Positions 27,767-36,298 of a stretch of 64,000 nt of DNA are shown here, piece by piece. How positions within the stretch are numbered: the stretch's first letter is position 1; every line of letters begins with the position of its first letter. The notes below the pieces were generated by a model, which saw nothing but the letters and a program-made list of their open reading frames with translations, did no database searches and was not told the origin of the DNA. Both the position numbers and the translations under genes were made by a program. The DNA is from Legionella drozanskii LLAP-1. Its GTDB lineage: Bacteria > Pseudomonadota > Gammaproteobacteria > Legionellales > Legionellaceae. The stretch covers positions 62,001-126,000 of the forward strand of contig NZ_LNXY01000001.1 in the NCBI RefSeq assembly GCF_001467585.1. The letters run 5' to 3'.

Positions 27767-28690
27767 TTATTTACCACCTGTATTAGAGGACAGGTGTAAT
27801 CTGAAATTAAACAAACTATCTAAAGCACCAAAAATGACATATACAGGTAATATGACAAATGGTAGCAAAATTAATGGAACCAGCAACAATAGCAAAGTAC
27901 CAATTCCCTTACCTTTAGCGAGAACATTAAAGCTCAAACTAAGGCCGGCAAATACATAATAGATAGCAAGTACCGGTAAACAACTAATGGCCAGAGGAAT
28001 GTGCTTATGAGCGCCCATTATGGCAGCGCACAACAAAATCACACCCAAACCGTACGCCCGAAATGACACCATTTCTTGCTTAAATGCTCCAGGATAAAAC
28101 AACCTGGATTGCACAGAGCGAGCTAATAATAAAGAAGCTAGTGCTGATAAAAGCACAGAGACAGCCTGAACTCCTAGTAAATAATTAGCTATAACCACTT
28201 TATTTACTGCTTCGTTATTACTTAACAAACTTGTAACCGAAGTATCTGAGCCTTCACGCTCTAGCTCTTTGAGTATTGCTTGGACATATAGGTATTGGTT
28301 ATTAATAAACTCAGGAACCAACCAATGGACCAGAACAATAATCAACAACGTTTGCAAGACTATAAAAAATCCGGCGGTTTTCCAACTCGTTGTTGAATGC
28401 AAAATGCCTGCAGTCAGATAACATGGTAAAAAAGTAATCACAGCAGTAATTACCGCAGCTGAAAAAGAGGTAGACATTAATGACAAAACAAGTAGTGCCA
28501 TAATAGCAACTACGAGTCCTTTAAAGCCTTCTGCCCATCCTTTTCGCAAAGTTATCAGCGCAATAATTGCTGCTGATAACCATGCTGCAAACGGTATCAA
28601 AGCTAAGACCGCTATGTACAATAAAGCAAGTTGGTCATTTTCTAATAGAAACCGACCTTGTTTACCTAAAAATTCGCCTAAGCGAGCCAT
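27767..28690 (-). CDS. DUF2232/YybS-like membrane protein in the rpsF-rplI operon
   Basis: The 307-residue protein has roughly eight membrane helices and no catalytic motif. Its position between rpsR and rplI matches the DUF2232 (YybS-like) family found there in many gammaproteobacteria. It starts 2 bases after rpsR and ends 16 bases before rplI, so it is co-transcribed. Function is unknown; the family resembles substrate-binding subunits of vitamin transporters in fold. Confidence 0.75.
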   Translation of the reverse strand: MARLGEFLGKQGRFLLENDQLALLYIAVLALIPFAAWLSAAIIALITLRKGWAEGFKGLVVAIMALLVLSLMSTSFSAAVITAVITFLPCYLTAGILHSTTSWKTAGFFIVLQTLLIIVLVHWLVPEFINNQYLYVQAILKELEREGSDTSVTSLLSNNEAVNKVVIANYLLGVQAVSVLLSALASLLLARSVQSRLFYPGAFKQEMVSFRAYGLGVILLCAAIMGAHKHIPLAISCLPVLAIYYVFAGLSLSFNVLAKGKGIGTLLLLLVPLILLPFVILPVYVIFGALDSLFNFRLHLSSNTGGK

Positions 28691-28692
28691 TA

Positions 28693-28923
28693 TTATCGAT
28701 GGCTATCACAGTAAGGTAACAGACCCAGGAAGCGTGCATGCTTGATGGCTTTTGCTAACTGACGCTGGCATCGAGTTTGAGTACCTGTAATACGGCTTGG
28801 TACTATTTTTCCGGTTTCAGTAATGTAATTTTTAAGCAGATTTGTATCTTTGTAATCGATTTCTACTGAGCCATCTGCACTAAAACGCGACATTTTTTTT
28901 CGACGAAAATATGATCCTGACAT
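28693..28923 (-). CDS. rpsR: 30S ribosomal protein S18
   Basis: The 76-residue basic protein shows the S18 signature: [26 protein letters not shown] followed by [22 protein letters not shown]. It binds 16S rRNA next to S6, which is encoded immediately upstream (12-base gap). Confidence 0.97.
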   Translation of the reverse strand: MSGSYFRRKKMSRFSADGSVEIDYKDTNLLKNYITETGKIVPSRITGTQTRCQRQLAKAIKHARFLGLLPYCDSHR

Positions 28924-28935
28924 TATTTATTCCTC

Positions 28936-29274
28936 TTAAGCTGCTCGTTCATCTTTTTCTTTTTTCATTAACACTGATTGACCAGTAATCGCGTGTTTTT
29001 GATTGATAATTAGATGTCTTAAAATTGCATCGTTAAATTTGAATGCATTCTTTAGCTCATCAAGCGCAGCTTGGTTACATTCGATATTCATCAAAATATA
29101 ATGTGCTTTGTGCACTTCTTTGATTGTATAAGCGAGTTGTCTACGTCCCCAATCTTCTTTTCGATGGATTAGACCTTCATGCTTTTTGATGATCCCTTCA
29201 TAGCGCTCAACCATTGCTGGTACTTGTTCGCTTTGATCGGGATGAACTAGAAACACAACTTCGTAATGTCTCAT
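28936..29274 (-). CDS. rpsF: 30S ribosomal protein S6
   Basis: The 112-residue protein begins [21 protein letters not shown] and contains [28 protein letters not shown], the S6 hallmark. Two ATGs stand side by side (29277 and 29274); AGGAG lies at a better distance from the second, which also matches the family start MRHYE. It is the first gene of the ribosomal operon. Confidence 0.96.
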   Translation of the reverse strand: MRHYEVVFLVHPDQSEQVPAMVERYEGIIKKHEGLIHRKEDWGRRQLAYTIKEVHKAHYILMNIECNQAALDELKNAFKFNDAILRHLIINQKHAITGQSVLMKKEKDERAA

Positions 29275-29496
29275 CATTTCTCCTTGTGGATTAAGCCTTC
29301 CTTCGTAAAAAGGTAAGGCAAGGTTTAAAAAACGAACAATATTAACTGATTTTCAGTAGGGTAGCAAACTTTAACCTTATTACTTTGAAAAATAACTGTT
29401 TTTGACTAGCGTTTAACTCAAAACCTTCTTAGGCAAAAGCATTGCATTTAACTAGCCCATACGATATAACGTACTAAAAACAAAAGAGGTTTTTAC

Positions 29497-29694
29497 ATGA
29501 ATATCGTGACCATCCCGTTTGAAGTACCGATGACAGTTTGTATTAAAGGGGAACTTGTTCAGATAGTCGCTTTTAAGACCTTAGAGCATGGAAATGTAAA
29601 GTTTGGTGTTAAAGCTCCAAGATCAATTGAAGTGCACCGTGAAGAAATTTATCAAGCAATTAAGCAAAAACAACAAAATAGTGAAGCAGAATAA
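29497..29694 (+). CDS. CsrA-family RNA-binding protein, divergent N-terminus
   Basis: The 65-residue protein ends with the CsrA signature: VKFGVKAPRSIEVHREEIYQAI aligns to the last strands and helix of CsrA and keeps the Arg (HREE) that contacts RNA. The first strand is changed: MNIVTIPFEV stands where CsrA has MLILTRRxGE, so the two Arg residues of that strand are replaced by Ile-Pro. It is thus a CsrA paralogue, several of which exist in Legionella, with altered or lost RNA specificity. A GAGGT site precedes the ATG. A PAP2-type gene follows after about 10 bases. Confidence 0.8.
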   Translation: MNIVTIPFEVPMTVCIKGELVQIVAFKTLEHGNVKFGVKAPRSIEVHREEIYQAIKQKQQNSEAE

Positions 29695-29705
29695 CTAACT
29701 TGATA

Positions 29706-30605
29706 ATGGTAGATTCCACCAAATACTTCAATCTAATACTAGCAGTTATTATCAGTGTCTTGTCAACTATAGTATTTGTCCTTAATTATTATGTCTATCA
29801 ATTTCCAGGTAATAATTATTTTCCTCCTCAAATGACAGGCATGGGAATCATTTTAATTTTGACCTTGCTGGGAACCTACCTACTCTTTGATACAAACAGT
29901 AACTACTTTAAAATTATTCGAGAATTGATTTATTTTTTCCTCGTCATTTCAGTGATCGCCAACGCCACTAATGCCATTCAACTGACACCTTTTAATCCAA
30001 TTGACGAACAATTGATTTCGATTGATCAAGCTTTTTCTGTCCACTTAGAACCGATTATGGCTTGGGCAGCTCGCATTCCATGGCTGAACAATATGCTAAA
30101 GCTAAGTTATGATAGCTTGTCGTATCAGATGGCCTACCTACCTTTCGTGATGATTTTTGCGCGTAAATTTTCTTATCTGCACGAATATTATTCACTTCTT
30201 TTTCTTACTGCACTGCTAGGGTTTTCATTTTACTATTTCTTTCCAACTATGGGTCCTGCAAGTTTTATGAAAAGCCCCTATTTTGTTACCGAGCAGTATG
30301 CGACTGGCGTTAAATTTGCCGAAATTCATCGCCATATCCCTCCCTCCACGCTTGATGGCGGGATGATTGCCATGCCGTCTTTTCATGTTATTTGGGCTTG
30401 TCTTTGTCTTTATTTAAGCCGTTGCTGGCCTATTCTCTTTATTGTATTGTTCCCCTTAAATATCCTATTAATCGCTTCCTGTGTTTTACTAGGCTGGCAT
30501 TATGTTATTGATCTAATAGGTAGTTTTATTACTTTAGTTTTAGCCTATGGAATTTATTTTTTTGTAAAAACTTATTATGCGCCAAGAAGGTTTGTATTGA
30601 GTTAA
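29706..30605 (+). CDS. PAP2/inositolphosphotransferase-like membrane enzyme
   Basis: The roughly 299-residue protein has about six to seven membrane helices. Its C-terminal half contains the PAP2-type histidines: GMIAMPSFHVIWA and GWHYVIDLIGS, separated by about 35 residues as in phosphatidic acid phosphatases and Aur1-like phosphotransferases; the MGPASFM segment also fits this group. A lipid phosphatase or head-group transferase on the inner membrane is likely, with substrate unknown. The start is ambiguous (TTG 29700 or ATG 29706); I prefer the ATG. It follows the CsrA paralogue closely and is probably co-transcribed. Confidence 0.72.
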   Translation: MVDSTKYFNLILAVIISVLSTIVFVLNYYVYQFPGNNYFPPQMTGMGIILILTLLGTYLLFDTNSNYFKIIRELIYFFLVISVIANATNAIQLTPFNPIDEQLISIDQAFSVHLEPIMAWAARIPWLNNMLKLSYDSLSYQMAYLPFVMIFARKFSYLHEYYSLLFLTALLGFSFYYFFPTMGPASFMKSPYFVTEQYATGVKFAEIHRHIPPSTLDGGMIAMPSFHVIWACLCLYLSRCWPILFIVLFPLNILLIASCVLLGWHYVIDLIGSFITLVLAYGIYFFVKTYYAPRRFVLS

Positions 30606-30782
30606 TTTTTAGGAATTCCTGTTCGATATCTGAACAATTTTATTGTTTATTATTTGGCAATGACTAATCGACCAGGTGGAGATGAAGCAATTATAAAAAA
30701 ACATCACAGTAGAACTTGAAAACAGCTTGTTTGAAACATTGAAATATTCAGATTAAAGCTAAAAATAATTCATATTTGCAGC

Positions 30783-30818
30783 AAAACCCCTGCCCATTCG
30801 ACTATGAGGAGGGGTTTT
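30783..30818. terminator. Bidirectional intrinsic terminator
   Basis: AAAACCCCT (30783-30791) and AGGGGTTTT (30810-30818) form a perfect 9-base-pair stem, ending in T-runs read from either strand. It lies between the PAP2-type gene (+) and the end of fadJ (-), which are convergent, and is placed to stop both. Confidence 0.75.
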
Positions 30819-30846
30819 ATATCAGTAGATTAAATTAACCAATAGA

Positions 30847-32868
30847 TTACAAACTCGCATCGGCCTTAAAACGCTCGCCATATTGCGCCTCTAGTTTGCT
30901 AAAAACTTCATTGAGTTTATCATGACCAAAATGCTTAGCATAATTCATCGGCCCTCCACGGAATGGTGCAAAACCAGTTGCGAAAATCATTCCACCATCC
31001 AACAAATCGCTATCGGCAACAACTCCTTCACGCAAACAGGAAGCTGCTTCATTGACCATCCGTAAAATCAAGCGATTAGTGATATCCTTTCCTGACTTAG
31101 TACTTCTTAGCTTTCGTTTAATGGGTTTACCATTCTTATAGCGATAAAATCCTTGCCCCGTTTTTCGTCCAAGCTTGCCTTCTTTAACCATTTCTCGTAA
31201 TTTTGGTGGAACTGTACCTCCAAAATGCGCGGTTAAATTTTCGGCAACAGCGAGACAAACATCCATACCCACTGTATCGGCTAGCTCAACAGGCCCCATC
31301 ATCATTCCAAATGATTTTGCTGCCTCATCAATTTCTTCACCACTATAACCTTCCTCAAGTAATTGTACACATTCCATGAGATAAGGCATTAACACCCGAT
31401 TAATCAAAAATCCTGGACTTGATTTCACCGGTAAGGGCAAGCGAGCGATTTGATTAACAAATGCGCAAGCACGTTGACTAATCAGTTTCGCTGTTTTTGC
31501 ACTACTGACGACTTCAACTAATTCCATCTTAGCAACAGGATTGAAGAAGTGAATGCCTACTAAACGTGTTGGATCCTTCATTATCTGGCTAATTTCATCT
31601 AATGGAATACTTGAGGTGTTCGTAGCGATGATCGCATCTTTTTTCGCTTTCGCTTCAACTTCCTTCATGATTGATTGTTTGACTTCAAGGTTTTCAAACA
31701 CCGCCTCGATAACAACATCGGCTCGTGCAATTCCATGCCCATCTGGATCAGGAATTAAACGATCCATCGCTGCTTGTATCAGTCGTGGTTGATGAAGCTT
31801 CTTTTTAAATAAAGCATACGCGCGGCCCAGCGCAGGTGCAATTTGAGCGTAGGTTTTATCTTGCAAAGTGACGTGGATTCCACGTAATGCGCACCAAGCA
31901 GCAATATCTCCCCCCATTACTCCAGCCCCAATAACATGCACATGGTGGGCTTTAAAATCGCTGTCTTTAGCAAAACTCTTTAGCCGTTCACGTAATAGAA
32001 AAACTCGAATCAAATTCGCAGTAGCATCTCCATTACTCACTAGTTGCTCTACTGAATCAACTTCTTTCAAATAAGCACGTTCCCCGACTCCGCCTTCCTT
32101 GTCCCACAAATCAAGAATCGCATAAGGAGCTGGATAATGTTTCTTGCTCAAACGTTTTGCAACCTGATGACGAAGTATTGGTGACAAAATGGAACGAACC
32201 CAAGAATAATTAGTCAAGGCTTGCAGCATTCCGGGCTTATGTTTTGGAGGTTTATTTTCAATAAAATAAACTGCAGCACGCTTCAATTGTCTTAACGGCA
32301 CGACGTCGTCAACGAATCCCAAACGCTTAGCTTTGCTTGAAGCAATAGGAGCTCCGGTTAAAATTACTTTAGAAAGAGCATCAAATCCACCGATTAAACG
32401 TGGGAGTCGGACTGTTCCCCCCCAACCAGGGTGAATGCCCAAGAAAACCTCAGGTAAACCCAAGCGAGTTTCTTTCTCATCCGTAGCGATACGATAATCA
32501 CAGGCCAGAGCAAGCTCTAAACCGCCTCCCATGCAAAAACCATTTATCATCGCCACTGTTGGGATGGTTAACGCTTCTAAACGAGAAAAGACAGCTTGGC
32601 CCTTTCTTAGAAAATCCACTACTCCTGCTGGACTCTTGAATTGAGTAAACACATGAACATCAGCACCTGCAATAAATCCTTTTTCTTTGGCTGAATAAAT
32701 GATTAGACCTTTCGCATTTGGAATTTGAGCGACTTCTTGTAAAAGCCCATTTAGTTCATCTAAAACCTCATCGTTAATAACGTTTACCGTGACATCTTTG
32801 CGATTAAGCCCTAACCAAATGATATGGTCTGCATCTTGTTGCATTTCCCAATGTTTATAGTTGCTCAT
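30847..32868 (-). CDS. fadJ: Fatty acid oxidation multifunctional enzyme (enoyl-CoA hydratase / 3-hydroxyacyl-CoA dehydrogenase)
   Basis: The 673-residue protein fuses an N-terminal crotonase domain (GFCMGGGLELALACDYRIAT with a catalytic Glu, then GLPEVFLGIHPGWGGTVRLPRL) and a C-terminal 3-hydroxyacyl-CoA dehydrogenase (GAGVMGGDIAAWCAL Rossmann motif near residue 311, VGIHFFNPVAKMELVEVV with the catalytic His). It carries out hydration and NAD-dependent oxidation in beta-oxidation. It is slightly shorter than E. coli FadB/FadJ (about 715-730). It overlaps the upstream thiolase by 14 bases, the fadI-fadJ order, which is why I use this symbol. Confidence 0.88.
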   Translation of the reverse strand: MSNYKHWEMQQDADHIIWLGLNRKDVTVNVINDEVLDELNGLLQEVAQIPNAKGLIIYSAKEKGFIAGADVHVFTQFKSPAGVVDFLRKGQAVFSRLEALTIPTVAMINGFCMGGGLELALACDYRIATDEKETRLGLPEVFLGIHPGWGGTVRLPRLIGGFDALSKVILTGAPIASSKAKRLGFVDDVVPLRQLKRAAVYFIENKPPKHKPGMLQALTNYSWVRSILSPILRHQVAKRLSKKHYPAPYAILDLWDKEGGVGERAYLKEVDSVEQLVSNGDATANLIRVFLLRERLKSFAKDSDFKAHHVHVIGAGVMGGDIAAWCALRGIHVTLQDKTYAQIAPALGRAYALFKKKLHQPRLIQAAMDRLIPDPDGHGIARADVVIEAVFENLEVKQSIMKEVEAKAKKDAIIATNTSSIPLDEISQIMKDPTRLVGIHFFNPVAKMELVEVVSSAKTAKLISQRACAFVNQIARLPLPVKSSPGFLINRVLMPYLMECVQLLEEGYSGEEIDEAAKSFGMMMGPVELADTVGMDVCLAVAENLTAHFGGTVPPKLREMVKEGKLGRKTGQGFYRYKNGKPIKRKLRSTKSGKDITNRLILRMVNEAASCLREGVVADSDLLDGGMIFATGFAPFRGGPMNYAKHFGHDKLNEVFSKLEAQYGERFKADASL

Positions 32869-34180
32869 GTTCTTTCACCTCGGTCACACGTTCTAGATAC
32901 ATTGCTCCTCCTTGTCCGCCACCAATACAAATGGCAGCCATACCATGATTTCCACCATGTTGTTTAAGTGACTGCAAAACATGCAACACAATGCGAGCAC
33001 CACTAGCTCCAATCGGATGGCCAGCAGCAATTGCACCACCCTCTTTATTAAGTTGCAAAAGCGATGGAGCACCCATTGCTTGTTTTAACCCTAACTGCGT
33101 CCGACAATAATCTGCATCATCCCAGGCAGCTAAACAGCCAAGTACTTGAGCAGCAAAGGCCTCATTAATTTCCCAGCAGTCTAAATCTGCAGGTTTTAAA
33201 TGATGGCGTTGTAAAATGGGAGTGGCTGCATGAACAGGTCCCAGACCCATTTGCGCTGGATCGAGGGCTGCCCACTGAGAATCGACAATACGTCCAATTA
33301 CCGGTAAACCATATTTTTTGACCGCCTCAGCACTCGCAAGTAACAATAAACAAGCACCATCAGTGATCTGAGAACTATTTCCCGCAGTCACCATACCGTA
33401 TTTTTTATCAAAAAATGGTTTTAATTTTCCTAACTTTTCTACTGTTGAATCGGTACGAATTCCATCATCTTGTGGATAAACATGGCCTTTATTATCAATA
33501 ATGGGTACTACTTCATCCATTCTTCCTTCTACGTAGGCTTGTGCTATGCGTTGATGACTTTCGCTAGCAAATTCATCCATTTGCTCACGTGTAATATTGA
33601 AACGATAGGCAACTTTTTCAGCCGTTTGCCCCATGTTCATACCTACGATTGGATCAGTGAGACCACGAAGCAGAGCAATAACCGGAGCAAGATAGGAGGG
33701 TCTGAATTGAGAGACTAAACCGAATCGTTGACCAACGGTTTTCGCGCTATACCAACGAGCTAGCCAGGCAGCCATCTTCTCATTAAATAATAAGGGGGCA
33801 TGGCTCATGGCATCAGTACCTCCTGCTAATACAAGGTCACTGCGACCATTAGCAATTTGCAATGCGGCATTATCAAGGGCTTGCATACCAGAAGCACAGT
33901 TTCTCATCACTGTGAAGGCCGGCACCTTCTCTCCACAACCCAAACGTAAAGCAATTACTCGAGCTATATTTGCTTCATCGGGACCTGGCATAGCGGAACC
34001 GATAATAACCTCATCGATATCCATAGGAGAAATAGGCAAGCGGTTTAATAATGACATTCCAGCTGCCACCGCCAAATCTGATCCGGTGAAAGGTCCAACT
34101 CCTTTTGCTTTTAGGAATGGGGTTCGACATCCATCTACCACATATACCTCTCTACCACTTAAATTCGACTTCTGCTTCAT
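32855..34180 (-). CDS. fadI: Acetyl-CoA acyltransferase (3-ketoacyl-CoA thiolase, FadI-like)
   Basis: The 441-residue thiolase has nucleophile Cys in MRNCASGMQAL (near residue 95), the GGTDAMSHAPL loop, GHPIGASGAR with catalytic His and CIGGGQGGAM with the second Cys. It cleaves 3-ketoacyl-CoA in the last step of beta-oxidation. Length and gene order (thiolase first, then the multifunctional subunit) favour FadI over FadA. An AGGAGGAG ribosome site precedes the ATG. Confidence 0.88.
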   Translation of the reverse strand: MKQKSNLSGREVYVVDGCRTPFLKAKGVGPFTGSDLAVAAGMSLLNRLPISPMDIDEVIIGSAMPGPDEANIARVIALRLGCGEKVPAFTVMRNCASGMQALDNAALQIANGRSDLVLAGGTDAMSHAPLLFNEKMAAWLARWYSAKTVGQRFGLVSQFRPSYLAPVIALLRGLTDPIVGMNMGQTAEKVAYRFNITREQMDEFASESHQRIAQAYVEGRMDEVVPIIDNKGHVYPQDDGIRTDSTVEKLGKLKPFFDKKYGMVTAGNSSQITDGACLLLLASAEAVKKYGLPVIGRIVDSQWAALDPAQMGLGPVHAATPILQRHHLKPADLDCWEINEAFAAQVLGCLAAWDDADYCRTQLGLKQAMGAPSLLQLNKEGGAIAAGHPIGASGARIVLHVLQSLKQHGGNHGMAAICIGGGQGGAMYLERVTEVKEHEQL

Positions 34181-34459
34181 TACTCCTCCTGATACCTAAC
34201 CGACAATTTCCAAATTTCTTAAAAGATAACAGTAAACCCGAATTTTGGAAATTATCTAAGTAAAATCATTTAGTAAACTTGTCTTCTTTTATACTAGCTT
34301 AAATCAGAGCTCAAAGTTTTCAAACTGTAGAGACTCAAAATATATTGTAAAGCTTGCGCTTTGGGGGACGAAAAATAAGAAGTAGAAATTAAAAAATTGA
34401 ATGTAAATAATAGAGTTGACGCCGCATAAATACCTGATATACTTCGCCTCCATCAACAC

Positions 34460-34549
34460 GGAGAGATGGCCGAGAGGTCGAAGGCGCTCCCCTGCTAAGG
34501 GAGTATGGGAGAAATCCCATCGAGGGTTCGAATCCCTCTCTCTCCGCCA
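34460..34549 (+). tRNA. tRNA-Ser (anticodon GCT)
   Basis: A 90-base cloverleaf with encoded CCA. Acceptor stem GGAGAGA/TCTCTCC, anticodon stem CTCCC/GGGAG around loop CTGCTAA (anticodon GCT at 34494-34496), the long variable arm of class II tRNAs (TATGGGAGAAATCCCAT) and T arm GAGGG-TTCGAAT-CCCTC. It decodes AGC/AGU. Confidence 0.97.
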
Positions 34550-34564
34550 GAACAAAAAGAACAC

Positions 34565-34641
34565 GCGCCCGTAGCTCAGTTGGATAGAGTATCTGGCTAC
34601 GAACCAGAGGGTCGGAGGTTCGAATCCTTCCGGGCGCGCCA
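34565..34641 (+). tRNA. tRNA-Arg (anticodon ACG)
   Basis: A 77-base cloverleaf with encoded CCA: acceptor GCGCCCG/CGGGCGC, D arm with AGCTCAGTTGGATAGAGT, anticodon stem TCTGG/CCAGA with loop CTACGAA (anticodon ACG, 34599-34601, expected to be edited to ICG) and T arm GGAGG-TTCGAAT-CCTTC. It decodes CGU/CGC/CGA and follows tRNA-Ser by 15 bases. Confidence 0.97.
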
Positions 34642-34710
34642 TTTAGTCAATGACTTACGTGAATTGCAATAGATGCTCGTAGTCACTATGACCTGAACGT
34701 GACGTAAATA

Positions 34711-34914
34711 TTGCCATCAAAAATTTTTGATAACTGCTCGATTAAGCGGCCTTATCCGCATTTGCCCCGTTTCTATAGATTAACCATCAATTATGACTTA
34801 GTAACGGCATCCACTATCCCTATTCGACGACATCTAAAATTCAATGCTGAAGCATCTCTCTTCCATGCAGAATACATCAAATATTTGCTAAGCGTGAAAA
34901 ACTGGGGCACTTGA
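34711..34914 (+). pseudogene. Remnant of a group II intron maturase C-terminus
   Basis: The open frame ends with IPIRRHLKFNAEASLFHAEYIKYL, which resembles the conserved C-terminal tail of group II intron reverse transcriptases (pattern I-x-RH-x-K-I-x-A-x-ANPFDPxxxxYF). The preceding part cannot be matched and no reverse-transcriptase core is present, so only the 3' end of the element survives. The call is supported by a domain-V-like hairpin 20 bases downstream (34934-34967). It lies next to two tRNA genes, a common landing place for mobile elements. Confidence 0.45.
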
Positions 34915-34933
34915 TGTAGCCTTAAAAAGGCTT

Positions 34934-34967
34934 GAGCCGTGTGCGAGGAAACTCGCATGCTCGGCTA
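34934..34967 (+). ncRNA. Group II intron domain V-like hairpin (remnant)
   Basis: Exactly 34 bases fold as a domain V: lower stem GAGCCG/CGGCTA starting with the catalytic AGC triad, a two-base bulge (TG) on the 3' side, upper stem GCGAG/CTCGC and a GAAA tetraloop. One or two lower-stem pairs are mismatched, as expected of a decayed copy. It follows the maturase-like fragment at the distance seen in intact introns. Confidence 0.5.
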
Positions 34968-35122
34968 TTAGAGGACTACTCTTCGGTAATGAGGGGTGGT
35001 CACTCAACTCCATTACTTGCCGCACCCCAATCTATATACACAAGAAAAAGTTACTTGTATTATACGCACCTAATTTAAGTCTTGAATCAAAAATTAACCT
35101 TGGTTTAAGCAGCTCAGGTGTA

Positions 35123-35974
35123 ATGAAAATGGCAAAAGATAAGACTGAACAAAAGAAGGCTAAACTTTCTTTTTTTCCTACCTTTTTTTCTACTCCTAAG
35201 GTAGAAAAAACTAATGCTCCACCAAGAGATTATCTATCCCTAGCCAAGAGATATACTCCAAAACCAGAAACCTTCCTTTTAGCGGGAGCGACTGCACCTC
35301 TGGAATTATTGACTATCAAACGTATCGCAGATCCTAAATATAAACTTACCCCTTATTCCGGAATAATGAAAGAACTCGGTATAAAGGGTCTTATTCAAGG
35401 CTGGGGTGCTAGAGTTCTTTATTGCTCTGTAGGAACGTTTACAACAATAGGTTTGTTAGACTACACCGACAATAATTTGTTCCTGACAACTGTTTTAAAA
35501 AACCCCTTAAATTTACCTCTTTCTCTTTTTTCTAATGCCCAGCAAAATGGTAAAAATCTTAAAGAATCGTTTAAATTTGTGGGTGGTAGTGTATTTAATC
35601 TAACGGTTAATGCTTCCTTCCTTGCAAGAAACTTCGCTGGTATTCTTTGTTGGGAAATGGGGGTTAAAGTCAGGGATTACATTTACAAGTCTTCAGGTGA
35701 ATCGAATACACAAGGGGCAACCACTGCTGCAATTCTCACTTCTGGGATTAGCGCAACGATAATGAATGCCTGGTTAAAACCTTTTTTTACAGGGAAAGGT
35801 CCTTTAGGACTGAAATTGGCTATCGCCAATGCACTTCTTAAAGATTGTTGGCCGCTTGCAGGAAGGGAGTTTATTTCAACAACAATGTATTTCATCAATA
35901 AGCCTTTTCCAGAAAAGGAAAAGCAAGAACCAGTAGAAGAGCCAGATAATGAGGCTACAATCCGTCCGAAGTAG
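35123..35974 (+). CDS. Mitochondrial-carrier-like membrane protein; candidate effector
   Basis: The 283-residue protein resembles the eukaryotic mitochondrial carrier family, rare in bacteria. Near residues 50-120 it shows a carrier-type repeat: GATAPLELLTIKR (like the Px[DE]xx[KR] signature), then YSGIMKELGIKGLIQGWGARVLYC (like the EGIxGLxxGxxxRxLR helix). Two further, more decayed segments (about 125-195, with NPLNLPLSL, and 200-265) fit a three-repeat layout. The C-terminal tail EKEKQEPVEEPDNEATIRPK is Glu-rich, as in many Dot/Icm substrates. Legionella LncP is a known precedent. Transported solute and orthology to LncP are unproven. Start ATG 35123; 35129 is also possible. Confidence 0.62.
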   Translation: MKMAKDKTEQKKAKLSFFPTFFSTPKVEKTNAPPRDYLSLAKRYTPKPETFLLAGATAPLELLTIKRIADPKYKLTPYSGIMKELGIKGLIQGWGARVLYCSVGTFTTIGLLDYTDNNLFLTTVLKNPLNLPLSLFSNAQQNGKNLKESFKFVGGSVFNLTVNASFLARNFAGILCWEMGVKVRDYIYKSSGESNTQGATTAAILTSGISATIMNAWLKPFFTGKGPLGLKLAIANALLKDCWPLAGREFISTTMYFINKPFPEKEKQEPVEEPDNEATIRPK

Positions 35975-36022
35975 GCCTAGTGCATAGCTAGACCTCCTTT
36001 TCGGACAATATTTGTTCCCAAT

Positions 36023-36229
36023 TTAAAACTGCTTAGAGAAGCACGGTGAAACTTCCAAAGACTCAACACCTAAGATTGTATGAAGCTTTTTTAAAACTAC
36101 CGCCTTGAAAAGGTTATCTGCCACAGCCCTCATCGCTTCTTCCAACCTAATTTTCCATCGTGCAATAAATTGATCTTTGGGAATATGTTCAAATTCAAGA
36201 TTACCAACAGAGCTGTGTCTTACACCCAT
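36023..36229 (-). CDS. Short hypothetical ORF, possibly a gene fragment
   Basis: A 68-codon frame starting with ATG but with no ribosome site. The sequence (for example QFIARWKIRLEEAMRAVADNLF) is amphipathic-helical and not recognised. It may be the leftover of a larger gene; coding status is doubtful. Confidence 0.22.
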   Translation of the reverse strand: MGVRHSSVGNLEFEHIPKDQFIARWKIRLEEAMRAVADNLFKAVVLKKLHTILGVESLEVSPCFSKQF

Positions 36230-36298
36230 TAATACGTTAGAGGATTTTCAAAGGAAACCGGATCGGTAAGATGATACCGACCCAATAGTTCATCAATT

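Noticed and set aside
34304-34642. Minus-strand 112-codon frame with ARPEGFEPPT and RERDSNPRW
   Set aside because: It is antisense to the two tRNA genes; such peptides are well-known spurious products of reading tRNA complements.
35093-35112. ATTAACCTT-GG-TTTAAGCAG, a PmrA-like tandem box before the carrier-like gene
   Set aside because: It ends only about 10 bases from the start codon, leaving no room for a -10 element and transcription start, so it is probably chance in AT-rich DNA.
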